Shown here: positions 34,338 through 43,528 of the stretch, piece after piece | Position numbering within the stretch: position 1 is the stretch's first letter | Layout: each line of letters starts with the position of its first letter | NCBI GenBank assembly: GCA_002238965.1 | Contig: MPNJ01000008.1 | Location: forward strand, 101,775 to 165,774 | Direction: 5' to 3' | From: Nitrospinae bacterium bin107 | Lineage (GTDB): Bacteria > UBA8248 | DNA: 64,000 nucleotides | Made by a program: the position numbers and the translations under genes | Notes under the pieces: generated by a model | What the model was told of the DNA's origin: nothing | The model's input: the letters and a program-made list of their open reading frames with translations, nothing else | Databases searched by the model: none

Positions 34338-34445
34338 TTTCATATCCTGTTCAGGCGGCAAGATGGAGGTATCCTACACGCATTTTCCCCGAAAGACGAT
34401 GAGAGGCTCGAAACACCCCGGCTCCTGCCCTCAAAAAGTTTCGTC

Positions 34446-34475
34446 TTGACAGGGCCTCGCCGCATCATCAATAAT
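34446..34475 (+). promoter_or_regulatory. sigma70-like promoter of the molybdo-hydroxylase operon
   Basis: TTGACA (34446-34451), an 18-base spacer and AATAAT (34470-34475). A transcript from about 34482 would have a leader of about 100 bases before TTG 34586. Confidence 0.6.
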
Positions 34476-34516
34476 GTTTTCACTCGATCATTTCATGGAG
34501 GAACGCAATTCTTCGG

Positions 34517-34564
34517 TGAGGCGATAAACTCCCATATCGGGGATTCGCTTCGAACTTTTTTTTT
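34517..34564 (+). terminator. terminator-like hairpin inside the operon leader (possible attenuator)
   Basis: GAGGCGA pairs with TCGCTTC (one G-U) around an inner CTCCC/GGGG stem, and a run of nine T follows at 34556-34564. It lies between the promoter at 34446 and the first start codon, with no gene upstream on this strand that it could end. Confidence 0.5.
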
Positions 34565-34585
34565 GCGTGGGGGGGCCCGAAGACC

Positions 34586-35050
34586 TTGGAAATCAATATC
34601 AGCATCAACGGCGAGAGCCGGACGTTCGACGTGGAGCCCAGAACCCTTCTTGTTCACCTGCTGCGCGATGACGCCGGCCTGACAGGCACGCACATCGCGT
34701 GTGAAACCTCGATTTGCGGAGCTTGCACCGTCCTGATGGACGGCAAGGCGGTGAAAAGCTGCACCGTCCTGGCCGCGCAGGCGGATGGCTGCGCGGTCAC
34801 GACCATCGAGGGACTCGCCAATGGGGATCAGCTCCATCCGCTTCAAGAGCAGTTCTGGGAAAAACACGGATTGCAATGCGGCTTCTGCACGCCGGGTATG
34901 ATCCTGACGGCGAACCAGCTCATCGCGTCCAACTCCAATCCGACAGACGAGGAAATCAGGCACGGCATCGAAGGAAACATATGCCGCTGCACGGGTTATC
35001 AAAACATCGTCGACGCCATATCCGCGGCGGCGGCTCAGATGAGGGAATAA
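34586..35050 (+). CDS. [2Fe-2S] small subunit of a molybdenum hydroxylase (CoxS-like)
   Basis: A 154-residue protein with two [2Fe-2S] clusters: the plant-type motif CETSICGACTVLMDG...SC near residues 42-62 and the helical motif CGFCTPGM...CRCTG in the C-terminal half. It passes electrons from the Mo centre to the FAD subunit. The start is TTG 34586, as no early in-frame ATG exists. The large-subunit gene follows after three bases. Confidence 0.92.
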   Translation: MEINISINGESRTFDVEPRTLLVHLLRDDAGLTGTHIACETSICGACTVLMDGKAVKSCTVLAAQADGCAVTTIEGLANGDQLHPLQEQFWEKHGLQCGFCTPGMILTANQLIASNSNPTDEEIRHGIEGNICRCTGYQNIVDAISAAAAQMRE

Positions 35051-35053
35051 GAG

Positions 35054-37381
35054 ATGGCCCAGGCACCCAAATTCATCGGCGCACCAATCAAAAGACGAGA
35101 CGATCCGCGTCTCATTCAGGGCCTCGCCCACTACGTGGACGATTTCAACCCACACGGCACCCTGCACATGGCGATGGTGAGAAGCCCGTACGGCAAAGCC
35201 AACATACGCTCGGTCGACGTCTCAAAGGCGGCCGCGGCGGAAGGCGTCGTCGCCGTCTACACGCATGAGGAAACGAAGGGCATCGGCCCCGTTCCCGTGG
35301 GCGGCCTCGTACCCGACGCCAAGGTTCCCGAACAGCCGATTCTGGCGGACAAACAGACGCTGTTCGCGGGCGAGCCCGTCGTCGCGGTGATCGCCGAGAC
35401 GCGCTACGGCGCGCGCGACGCGGCGGATCTGGTCGATATCGACTACGAACCGCTCGACGCCGTGGTGGACCTGGCAGCAGCTATGGAGTCCGGCTCTCCC
35501 AAGGTGCACGACGCGTATGAGAGCAACGAGGCTTTCAAGTGGGGAATCGCAGGCGGCGACGTGGAAGCCGGCATGAAAGAGGCCGACGTCATCGTCAAGG
35601 AGAAAATCACCAACGCCCGCGTCGCCCCGCTGGCCCTCGAGCCCAGGGGCGTTCTGGCGCACTACCTCCCCGGCGAGGACAAGATGACGATCTGGACCTC
35701 CACCCAGGTGCCGCACAAGGTGCGCACGCTGGTGGCGCTCCAGATCGGGATGCCGGAAAACCGCATGCGCGTCATCGCCCCCGAGGTGGGCGGCGGCTTC
35801 GGCAGCAAGCTCAACATCTACCGCGAAGAGGCGCTCGCCGCCTTCGTCTCGCGCGAACTCGGCGTGCCGATCAAGTGGGTGGAAAGCCGCTCCGAGAACT
35901 TCATGACCACCATCCACGGGCGCGGCCAAGTGGGCGATGTGGAAATGGGACTCAAGAACGACGGCACCATCACCGCGTTCCGCTACAACGTGCTGGCGGA
36001 TTGCGGGGCTTACTACCAGTTGCTCACCGTGGCCATCTTCACGCTGACGGGTTTAATGCTGCCCGGCCCCTACAAAATCGAGAACATCGAGATGAACGCC
36101 ACCGGCGTGTTCACCAATAAGGTGGCGACTGACGCCTACCGGGGTGCTGGCCGTCCCGAGGCGACATATATCCTGGAACGCATGATGGACATTGCCGCGA
36201 TAGAGCTGGGCATGGACCCCGTGGAAATCAGGCGCAAGAATTTCCCGGACAAATCCGAGTTCCCATTCAACACCTCCGCAGGCCTCAGCTACGACAGCGG
36301 GGATTACCATCAGGCGCTCGACCTCGCGCTCGAAGCGGCGGATTACTCCGGTATGCGCGCGCAGCAGGAAGAAGCCAGAAAAGACGGCAGATATCTGGGA
36401 ATCGGCTTTTCGACCTACGTCGAGATTTGCGGCATGGGTCCTTCCGCCGCACTGGGCGGTCAGGGATGGGAGAGCGCGCGGGTACGCGTGGAGCCCACGG
36501 GCAAGGCTACCGTATTCTCGGGCGCATCGCCCCACGGTCAGGGCCAGCAGACGTCATTCGCCCAGATCGTGGCGGATGGGCTGGGCATCGACGTGAACGA
36601 CGTGACCGTCATCCATGGAGACACCGACGTCGTTCCCTACGGCGTGGGCACTTTCGGCAGCCGGGGCACCGTGGTCGGCGGCTCGGCGGTCGTCTACGCG
36701 CGTGACAAGGTGCGGGCCAAGATGGCCAAATTCGCGGCGATGGAATTCGAGGCGGACGAGAACGACATCGAATTCGAGGACGGCAAGGTATTCGTCAGGA
36801 GCGCGCCAGAGAAATCGGCTGGCTTCGCCGAGGTCGCGATGATGGCCTACAGCGCCATCGCACTTCCCGAAGACACCGATCCGGGCCTCGAGGAAACCCA
36901 CTTCTTCGAGCCGAGCAACTTCACCTTCCCCTTCGGGACGCATATCGTACTGGCCGAGGTCGACCCGGAGACGGGCGATGTGGAAATTCTCCGCTACGTG
37001 GCGGTGGACGACGTGGGCAACATGATCAACCCGCTGCTCGTGCACGGGCAGATCCACGGCGGCATCGCCCAGGGGTTGGGACAGGCGCTGGAAGAAGAGA
37101 TGATTTACGGCGAGGGCGGGCAGCCGCTCAACGCATCGTTCATGCACTACGCCTTACCCAAGGCGAGCAGGCTGCCACGCTTCGAGCTACTGCACACCAC
37201 AACGCCGACGGACGTGAACCCGCTGGGCGCGAAAGGCGTGGGCGAGGCCGGCACCATCGGCTCCACACCCGCCGTGGTGAACGCCGTGCTCGACGCGCTT
37301 TCGCCATTCGGTATCACGCACATCGACATGCCGCTGCGCCCCGAGAGACTGTGGCGCGCCATCGCCGAGAAGAGGGCTTAA
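35054..37381 (+). CDS. molybdopterin large subunit of a form II CODH/xanthine-dehydrogenase-type hydroxylase (CoxL-like)
   Basis: A 775-residue Mo-binding subunit. AYRGAGRPEA marks form II (form I CO dehydrogenase has AYRCSFR), so CO is not a safe substrate; aldehydes or N-heterocycles are possible. GGGFGSK, GQGQQTS and the late KGVGEAGTIGS with the Glu that acts as base are present. It forms an (LMS)2 complex with its neighbours. ATG 35054 follows GAGATAAGAG; stop overlaps nothing and the FAD subunit starts three bases later. Confidence 0.92.
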   Translation: MAQAPKFIGAPIKRRDDPRLIQGLAHYVDDFNPHGTLHMAMVRSPYGKANIRSVDVSKAAAAEGVVAVYTHEETKGIGPVPVGGLVPDAKVPEQPILADKQTLFAGEPVVAVIAETRYGARDAADLVDIDYEPLDAVVDLAAAMESGSPKVHDAYESNEAFKWGIAGGDVEAGMKEADVIVKEKITNARVAPLALEPRGVLAHYLPGEDKMTIWTSTQVPHKVRTLVALQIGMPENRMRVIAPEVGGGFGSKLNIYREEALAAFVSRELGVPIKWVESRSENFMTTIHGRGQVGDVEMGLKNDGTITAFRYNVLADCGAYYQLLTVAIFTLTGLMLPGPYKIENIEMNATGVFTNKVATDAYRGAGRPEATYILERMMDIAAIELGMDPVEIRRKNFPDKSEFPFNTSAGLSYDSGDYHQALDLALEAADYSGMRAQQEEARKDGRYLGIGFSTYVEICGMGPSAALGGQGWESARVRVEPTGKATVFSGASPHGQGQQTSFAQIVADGLGIDVNDVTVIHGDTDVVPYGVGTFGSRGTVVGGSAVVYARDKVRAKMAKFAAMEFEADENDIEFEDGKVFVRSAPEKSAGFAEVAMMAYSAIALPEDTDPGLEETHFFEPSNFTFPFGTHIVLAEVDPETGDVEILRYVAVDDVGNMINPLLVHGQIHGGIAQGLGQALEEEMIYGEGGQPLNASFMHYALPKASRLPRFELLHTTTPTDVNPLGAKGVGEAGTIGSTPAVVNAVLDALSPFGITHIDMPLRPERLWRAIAEKRA

Positions 37382-37383
37382 GT

Positions 37384-38265
37384 ATGATTCCAGCTTCTTT
37401 CGACTACGTTCGACCACAATCGCTAGAAGACGCTCTCGCGCAACTCAGGGAGCATGGAGAAGACGCGCGGGTCCTCGCTGGGGGCCATAGCCTATTGCCC
37501 GTGATGAAGGCGAGGCTCGCCGATCCGGGCGTCCTCATCGACGTCGCGGGCCTCGAGGACCTCTCGGGCATCTCCGAATCAGAGGGCTCAGAGGGCGGAG
37601 TTCGCATCGGCGCGATGACGACCCACGCCGAAATCGAGGCGTCATCCCTGGTTCGGGGGAAATGCTACTCCCTCGTCGAGGCGGCCGGCGCCATCGGCGA
37701 CGTACAGGTGAGAAACCGGGGGACGCTGGGCGGCTCTCTCGCTCATGCCGACCCCGCCGCGGACTACCCGGCGGTCGTTCTGGCAGCGGGAGCGGAAATC
37801 ACCGTCGTTGGCGCGGACGGCGAGCGCGTCATTGGCGCCGATGACTTCTTCACCGGAGCATACGAGACGGCCCTGCGCGCGGGCGAGATTATCACCTCCG
37901 TCCGCATACGGGCTTCGGCCGTACGGGGCTCAAGCGCGTATCTCAAGGCGGCGCAGCAAGCCAGCGGCTTTGCGGTGTGCGGCGTGGCGGCCCGACTCGC
38001 GCTGGACGGAAACGGGGTGGTCGCCTCCATCCGCGTCGGCGTAACGGGCGTAGCCGCAACAGCATATCGAGCCACGAGCGTCGAAAACGCCCTCATGGGC
38101 AGCGCGCCGAGTGCGGAATCGATCCGCAAGGCGGCTGCGGGGGCCGGTGAAGGCGTAGACGCGCTCGATGATTTTTACGCCGGAGCGGACTTCAGACGCC
38201 ATCTGGCAGGCGTATACACCGCACGCGCCATCGGCAAGGCCTGGATTCGTGCTACAGGCAAATAA
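37384..38265 (+). CDS. FAD-binding medium subunit of the molybdenum hydroxylase (CoxM-like)
   Basis: A 293-residue subunit with the two FAD motifs AGGHSLLP and TLGGSLAHADPAAD of the CoxM/XDH middle subunit. It completes the S-L-M set; gene order here is S, L, M. ATG 37384 is used; the frame runs upstream into the large-subunit gene. No CoxD/E/F/G or XdhC-type maturation gene follows; a terminator does. Confidence 0.92.
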   Translation: MIPASFDYVRPQSLEDALAQLREHGEDARVLAGGHSLLPVMKARLADPGVLIDVAGLEDLSGISESEGSEGGVRIGAMTTHAEIEASSLVRGKCYSLVEAAGAIGDVQVRNRGTLGGSLAHADPAADYPAVVLAAGAEITVVGADGERVIGADDFFTGAYETALRAGEIITSVRIRASAVRGSSAYLKAAQQASGFAVCGVAARLALDGNGVVASIRVGVTGVAATAYRATSVENALMGSAPSAESIRKAAAGAGEGVDALDDFYAGADFRRHLAGVYTARAIGKAWIRATGK

Positions 38266-38316
38266 CGCCTAATCTTCAGGCGTGCACGATTTCCAGGAAA
38301 ACGTGATTTTCTTTCG

Positions 38317-38346
38317 TCGCCCCCACTCGTTGGGGGCGATTTTCTT
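38317..38346 (+). terminator. rho-independent terminator after the molybdo-hydroxylase operon
   Basis: An eight-base perfect stem TCGCCCCC/GGGGGCGA with loop ACTCGTT is followed by TTTTCTT, 51 bases after the last stop. Confidence 0.9.
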
Positions 38347-38364
38347 GGCCCTGGCGAATTCGAA

Positions 38365-39189
38365 TTGAACGACACCCCTCTTCTCCCCTCAACACCTTGG
38401 CTCGCGCACGAGAACGCGCGCTTCATCGAGAGGCTCCGTGTGCTCTCGGAAGCCGATTGGATGAAACCCACCTTCTGCACCGAGTGGAACGCGGCGCAAC
38501 TCGTCGGCCACATGACGGGAGGAGCCATCTCCTATGCCGAGCGCATCCGGGCGGCGCGCCGCGGCGAGGTCGTCATCTCGCTCGACGCAGGGACACCCGA
38601 GGAATTCCAGGCGGCGCGCGAAGAAATCACCCGAAAATCCATCGCCATGGCCTCTAAGGAGCGCATCAATTGGATAGAGAATAGCCAGGACGACCTCCAG
38701 GCTGAGATCGAGCGCCTTGAACCCGGCGATCTGGACCGCGGTCTCTGGCACCGGAAGGGGAACACGAAAGTGCGCACCTTCCCCGCTCAAAGGCTGTATG
38801 AAGTAGCGCTCCACGGCTGGGACTTGGAGAATGATCCGGATGCGCCACTGAGGACCGACTCGCTGGGCGCGCTCGTCGAGATTCTCGAATCGAGACTGCC
38901 CCTGTACTTCAATCGCTCGGACGCAACCGGGCCTGCGGGCGTGTTCCGCTTCGTGACGAGCGAGCCGGATGCGGCATGGGTGATGTCGATAGCCGGTGGT
39001 GAGGCATCGCCACTGGAGGACCTGTCCTCCTCCCCCGACGCCGTCCTTTCCGCATCAGGAAGCGATATGGTGCTCCTGTGCGCGGGCCGGGCGGATCGAG
39101 TGCAGAAAATCGCGGATAGCTCTCTCCTCATCGAGGGAGACGCACGAAAAGCGGCTGCGCTCATGGACGTCCTCTTCCAGCCCTTTTAA
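38365..39189 (+). CDS. maleylpyruvate isomerase/DinB-like family protein
   Basis: A 274-residue protein whose N-terminal half fits the four-helix MDMPI_N/DinB-like fold (W..P..C.EW....LVGHMTGG with a candidate metal His, and a later LYEVALHGWD). The C-terminal part resembles the SCP2-like tail of the mycothiol-dependent maleylpyruvate isomerase family. Enzymatic role is not certain. The start is a TTG at 38365 just after the terminator, as the first ATG (38461) lies inside the conserved core. Confidence 0.65.
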   Translation: MNDTPLLPSTPWLAHENARFIERLRVLSEADWMKPTFCTEWNAAQLVGHMTGGAISYAERIRAARRGEVVISLDAGTPEEFQAAREEITRKSIAMASKERINWIENSQDDLQAEIERLEPGDLDRGLWHRKGNTKVRTFPAQRLYEVALHGWDLENDPDAPLRTDSLGALVEILESRLPLYFNRSDATGPAGVFRFVTSEPDAAWVMSIAGGEASPLEDLSSSPDAVLSASGSDMVLLCAGRADRVQKIADSSLLIEGDARKAAALMDVLFQPF

Positions 39190-39207
39190 GGGAGTTGCTG
39201 GATAGAC

Positions 39208-39723
39208 ATGCGCATCGTCATCGACGGATACAACCTCATTCCCGCCATCGCTGAACTGAGGCGCGTGCTCCATCAGGACCTCGAAGCCGGGCGCGACGGC
39301 CTCATCGAGATGCTCCAGAGCTACCGCAGAAATTCCGGCGTAAATCCCAGAATCACCGTCGTTTTCGACGGCAAATCCCATCATGATCACGGGGGTGGAA
39401 AAAACGCGGGCGGCATCGAGGTGCTATTCTCCAGGCACGAAATCGCCGACGCGCTTATCCTGCGCCTCCTGAAGGACCGCTACAGGGGCGCCGTTCTTGT
39501 CACCTCGGACAGGGCCCTCGGCGAGGCGGCCGCGCCCTTTGCCTCGGCAATCGTGCGCACGGGCGAGTTTCGGGATCGCCTCCACCAGGCGGCCTTCATG
39601 GAGGAGGATTCTCCCGAGGAGAAGCCGTCCAGAACACCGAGACGCGACACGAAGAAGAAGGGAAACCCCAGGCGCGCCCCCAGGAAAGAGCGCAGGCGCA
39701 ACCGGCAGCTCAAGAACCTCTGA
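39208..39723 (+). CDS. YacP-like NYN-domain RNA-binding/nuclease protein
   Basis: A 171-residue protein: the NYN (PIN-like) domain has IVIDGYNLIP, VVFDGK and VTSDRAL, with Asp residues in nuclease-like positions, followed by a strongly basic tail (residues about 140-171, PSRTPRRDTKKKG...RKERRRNRQ) suited to RNA binding. Relatives of YacP/Rae1 act in ribosome-associated mRNA cleavage; here this is analogy. It starts 18 bases after the upstream gene. Confidence 0.82.
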   Translation: MRIVIDGYNLIPAIAELRRVLHQDLEAGRDGLIEMLQSYRRNSGVNPRITVVFDGKSHHDHGGGKNAGGIEVLFSRHEIADALILRLLKDRYRGAVLVTSDRALGEAAAPFASAIVRTGEFRDRLHQAAFMEEDSPEEKPSRTPRRDTKKKGNPRRAPRKERRRNRQLKNL

Positions 39724-39846
39724 GGCGTACTCTCACGCGCGGGGCGCTCCACCCCTAATCCATCACCTGTTCCGCAAGAGCGATTCACGAAATCGCATAA
39801 GGCATACGCCTCCTGCCGTTTAGAACAAGATGCGGCCAGTATGAAT

Positions 39847-40749
39847 TTATTCGGAGCGCAGTCTGGGGTCGAGCGTGTCGCGCACGGCGTCGCCAAAGAG
39901 GTTAAAGGCGAAGACGGCGGCGGTGATGGCCAATCCCGGGAAAACGGGAATCCAGGGCGCGCTTTCGGCGTATTCCTCAGCACCTCCCTGAAGCATCAGT
40001 CCCCAGGCGGCGGTGGGTTCCTGTACGCCCAGACCCAGGTAGGAGAGCGAGGCTTCGAGTAGAATCGCCTGCCCCAGGAAAGAAGTGAGCATGATGAGAT
40101 AAGGTGCCATGACGTTGGGAATCATGTGCCGGGAGATGATGCGCACGTGCGCGAAGCCGAGCGCTCGCGCGGCGTCCACGTAGGGAATTTCCCGTATCGA
40201 AAGCGCGCTCGAGCGCACCACGCGGGCGCATCTGGGTATTAAAGGAATCGTGATGGCGAAAATCACGTTTTGCGTCCCCGTTCCGAAGATCGAGACCACC
40301 GAGAGCGCCATGATGATGAGCGGAAACGAGATGAAGATATCCATGAAGCGTTGGAAGATGAGGTCGAAGCGCCCACCGAAATATGCGCTGCCCACGCCGA
40401 GGATGAGGCCTGCGGTGGAGCCGAGAATCGAGGCCGAGAACCCCACGAACAGCGCCGTTCTGGCGCCGAAGACGATGCGCGTAAAAATATCGCGCCCGAA
40501 CTGATCCGTTCCGAACCAGTGCGTGACGCTCGGGGCGACGTGCATGCTGTCAAAGGCGTTCTGCACCGGGTCGTAGAAGGTGATCACGTTCGCAAAAGCT
40601 GCCAGGAGGATCATCACGAGGACGGCGCATGCGCTCACCGCGCCCAGGGGCTTTTTCCGCGCCGTATCCTTTATCTTGTCGACCCATGAGCGTTCGGGAA
40701 CGGTATCGAAATCCATCTCGGAAACGGCGAGGTCGCTCGGTGACGCCAT
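39847..40749 (-). CDS. peptide/nickel-type ABC transporter permease DppC-like
   Basis: A 300-residue permease: short cytoplasmic N-terminus, one helix (LGAVSACAVLVMILLAAF), a periplasmic loop with HWFGTDQFGRDIFTRIVFGARTAL, then five helices with the EAA loop YVDAARALGFAHVRIISRHMIPN. ATG 40749 has AGGAG seven bases upstream; the gene starts 10 bases after dppB-like. It is the last gene of the operon. Confidence 0.92.
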   Translation of the reverse strand: MASPSDLAVSEMDFDTVPERSWVDKIKDTARKKPLGAVSACAVLVMILLAAFANVITFYDPVQNAFDSMHVAPSVTHWFGTDQFGRDIFTRIVFGARTALFVGFSASILGSTAGLILGVGSAYFGGRFDLIFQRFMDIFISFPLIIMALSVVSIFGTGTQNVIFAITIPLIPRCARVVRSSALSIREIPYVDAARALGFAHVRIISRHMIPNVMAPYLIMLTSFLGQAILLEASLSYLGLGVQEPTAAWGLMLQGGAEEYAESAPWIPVFPGLAITAAVFAFNLFGDAVRDTLDPRLRSE

Positions 40750-40759
40750 GGCGCAACTC

Positions 40760-41731
40760 CTAGCTGTAGCGTATGCGCGGGTCGAGCCACGCATAGAGGA
40801 TATCGATGAACAGGTTCGTAAAAATGAATACGACGGCCACGAGCATGACGAGGGACTGCGTCATCGTGTAGTCGTGGTTCGTCACCGACTCGACGAAGAG
40901 TTTCCCCAAACCGTTCAGGTTGAAGACCTGCTCCGTCACCACAAGCCCGCCCATCAGGAAGGCGAACTCCAGGCCGATGACGGTCGCCACGGGCAGGAGC
41001 GAATTCTTGAGCGCATGGCGGTTGATGATGAGTTTCTCGAGCAGCCCTTTCGCTCGGGCGGTACGCACGTAATCCTCGCGCAAAACCTCTAAAAGGGCCG
41101 ATCGCGTCATGCGCGTTGCGACGGCCGAATACCGATAGCCCGTCGCAACGGCCGGCCAGATAAGCTGCGAGATGTTGGCCACCGGGTCTTCCCATATCGG
41201 GGTGTAATGAATCGGCGGCATCCAGGGGTCTCCGAAGACTTTCTGCGTCATGATCAAGAGGCCGAGAATAATCAGGATGCCCAGCCAGAAGGAAGGCATG
41301 GCGATGCCTGCGATGCTGAACGTGCGCACGACGTAGTCGATCCAGGTATCCTGCTTGATGGCCGAGATTGTGCCGAGCGGAATAGCGATGAGAATGGCCG
41401 TGAGCGTCGCCATGATGGCTACTTGCAGCGAGAGTTCGAAGCGCAGGCCGATCTCATGCAGGATTGGCTTGCCCGTCCACATGGATTTCCCCAGGTCGAA
41501 GGTGAAGAATCCCGTGATGAAGTCGATGAACTGCACGTAGATGGGCGCATCGATGCCCAGGTTCTGCTGGCATGTCGCTATCGCTTCCTTGTCAACAAAC
41601 ATACCCGTGCCGGCCATGCGGAGTTCGCACACGTCACCCGGTATGAGGCGAAGCATGAAGAACACCAGCACCGCTGCACCCAGCAGCGTCGGGAACATCA
41701 GCAGGATTCTCTTGATCGTGTATCTATACAC
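40760..41731 (-). CDS. peptide/nickel-type ABC transporter permease DppB-like
   Basis: A 323-residue permease with MYRYTIKRILLMFPTLLGAAVLVFFMLRLIPGD, the standard DppB N-terminus, six helices and an EAA loop YVRTARAKGLLEKLIINRHALKN. A periplasmic insertion (residues about 35-60, including two Cys) is present. It follows the binding-protein gene after a 92-base gap with a hairpin. Confidence 0.92.
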   Translation of the reverse strand: MYRYTIKRILLMFPTLLGAAVLVFFMLRLIPGDVCELRMAGTGMFVDKEAIATCQQNLGIDAPIYVQFIDFITGFFTFDLGKSMWTGKPILHEIGLRFELSLQVAIMATLTAILIAIPLGTISAIKQDTWIDYVVRTFSIAGIAMPSFWLGILIILGLLIMTQKVFGDPWMPPIHYTPIWEDPVANISQLIWPAVATGYRYSAVATRMTRSALLEVLREDYVRTARAKGLLEKLIINRHALKNSLLPVATVIGLEFAFLMGGLVVTEQVFNLNGLGKLFVESVTNHDYTMTQSLVMLVAVVFIFTNLFIDILYAWLDPRIRYS

Positions 41732-41772
41732 TTCGTGCGCCCTTGCGTTTTACGCCAGACGAGGCTCCAGAC

Positions 41773-41813
41773 CGCCCTCCCCCGCCACCCGGCGATCCGG
41801 GAGGCGAAGGGGG
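41773..41813 (-). promoter_or_regulatory. intergenic stem-loop between binding protein and permease genes
   Basis: CCCCCGCC and GGCGAAGGGGG flank an inner CCCGG-CGAT-CCGGG hairpin. No T-run follows, so it is more likely an mRNA-stabilising or partial termination element that keeps binding-protein mRNA high. Confidence 0.35.
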
Positions 41814-41823
41814 ACGATACGAG

Positions 41824-43443
41824 CTATTTGTCAATCCAGACGTTGTCCAGATGCTGGTTCAGATAGTGGCTCGGCGCTATCTTCCACCCCTTCACGTAGC
41901 TGCGGTGGGGGTTGATCTTGTACCACCATAGCGTCACGAACTGATGCGCCATCTCATCGAGTGCGCGCTTTTCATACTTGCGCATGATGGCGCGCTGCTT
42001 CTTCACGTCGGGCTCGCGGTTCATCTCGTCGAACCACTTGTCGAGCTGGCGGTCCTGATACTCCGCGTACTGGTTGCCCGCCCTGTCGTCGGAGATGAAT
42101 TTCGAGACGTCCACCAGCGGGTTGATGACCGACTGGCAGTTAAAGTCGATGGATACGTCGAAGTTCTTCTTCTTGCGCAGCGTGGCGTAGAAAGGCCCGG
42201 AGGGCTGCACCCACTGCTTGACCTTGAGTCCGATTTTCCGCCACTGGTCGATGACCCAGGTGCCCACGACCTTGTATGGCTGGTCCACGCCCCGGTTGTG
42301 CAGGGTGAACTCGAAGCCGCTCGGATAACCGGCTTCTTTGAGGAGCCTCTTGGCTTCGGCGCGGGATTTGTTGATGTCCGGCCAGTAGCCCGCGATCTTC
42401 GTCAACTCCTCTTTCGTGGCCGCGAGGGGGTGTTTCGGGAAAACGACGCCGCCCACGGTCTTCACGATGGCGATGCGCGAGAGGTACTTGGATCCGCCCC
42501 AGCGGTCGATCGCCAGCGTCAGCGCCCGGCGCACGCGCGCGTCGTCGAAGGGCTTGCGCTTGTGGTTGGGCGTCACCATGAGGTTGCAGTTCCAGTCGCT
42601 CTCCTGGACGGTAAGCTTGTCGCCCAGCGCCTTCTTCAAGTCGTCGCGCGCCTTGGGCGGGAATCCGCGGAATTCGATGGCCGCGCGGTCGCCGCGAATG
42701 GCCTGGAGACGAATCGCCATTTTCGGTGCGGATATCGCCCGGTAGCCGTCGAGATATGGTTTGCCCTTGTGGTGGTATTTCTCATACCGCTTGCCCTCGA
42801 CGAAAGCGCCCGGCTGGTGCTGCACGAAGCGGAATGCGCCCGTGCCGTTCACGTTTTTCTGGTGCCACTTGTAGCCATGCTTGTCGAGGTCGGCCTTCGA
42901 GTAGATGAAGTTGTAGGGTAGCGCAAGCGCAGGCACAAAGGCGCCCGTGGGGTATTTCAGCTTGAACACCAGCGTTTTTGGGTCCGGTGCGGAGACGGAT
43001 TTCACCATGCTGAAAAACGCCTTGCGGTTGCTCTCGATGCCCTTCGGCGGGCTGATAATCTTGTCATACGTCGCCTTCACGTCCGCCGAGGTGAGTTTCT
43101 GGCCGTTATGGAACGTGATGTCGCTGCGGATTTTGAAGGCGTACTTCGTGTGCCCTTCGGTCGGCTTCGGAATCCCGCCCTCACACACGTCGCAGACGAA
43201 ATCGGTCGGCGATGCCGGGTTGTCGGGATTCACGCGAATCAAAAGGCTGTAGAAGGGACGAAGCGGATGAATCATCCCGAAGGTGGATTCGATGTGACCG
43301 TCGTAGGAGGGAATCTTGCTGCCGACGACGAACTTGAGAACGCCGCCCTTCTTGGGCGCCGCCTCGACGGGAGCAAAACTCCACAGCCCCAGGGCGAGCA
43401 CCGCCGCCGCGATCAGTAGGGTTTTCATTCGAGTGTTTCTCAT
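41824..43443 (-). CDS. peptide/nickel-type ABC transporter substrate-binding protein
   Basis: A 539-residue family 5 solute-binding protein with signal peptide (TLLIAAAVLALGLWSFAPVEA) and typical segments VCEGGIPKPTEGHTKYAFKIRSDITFHNGQKLTSADV and GTGAFRF. It captures peptides or a similar oligo-amine in the periplasm. ATG 43443 has AAGGAG upstream; the frame continues to 43509 without support. Confidence 0.9.
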   Translation of the reverse strand: MRNTRMKTLLIAAAVLALGLWSFAPVEAAPKKGGVLKFVVGSKIPSYDGHIESTFGMIHPLRPFYSLLIRVNPDNPASPTDFVCDVCEGGIPKPTEGHTKYAFKIRSDITFHNGQKLTSADVKATYDKIISPPKGIESNRKAFFSMVKSVSAPDPKTLVFKLKYPTGAFVPALALPYNFIYSKADLDKHGYKWHQKNVNGTGAFRFVQHQPGAFVEGKRYEKYHHKGKPYLDGYRAISAPKMAIRLQAIRGDRAAIEFRGFPPKARDDLKKALGDKLTVQESDWNCNLMVTPNHKRKPFDDARVRRALTLAIDRWGGSKYLSRIAIVKTVGGVVFPKHPLAATKEELTKIAGYWPDINKSRAEAKRLLKEAGYPSGFEFTLHNRGVDQPYKVVGTWVIDQWRKIGLKVKQWVQPSGPFYATLRKKKNFDVSIDFNCQSVINPLVDVSKFISDDRAGNQYAEYQDRQLDKWFDEMNREPDVKKQRAIMRKYEKRALDEMAHQFVTLWWYKINPHRSYVKGWKIAPSHYLNQHLDNVWIDK

Positions 43444-43528
43444 AAGGAATCTCCTTTCATGTTCCCAGGGTAAAATCGATACATCACAAGTCAGGTGAGT
43501 CACGAACAAAACAACAAATGCGGAAAAA

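Noticed and set aside
34586..38265. Aerobic CO dehydrogenase (form I)
   Set aside because: The large subunit has AYRGAGR, not AYRCSFR, and no cox accessory genes follow.
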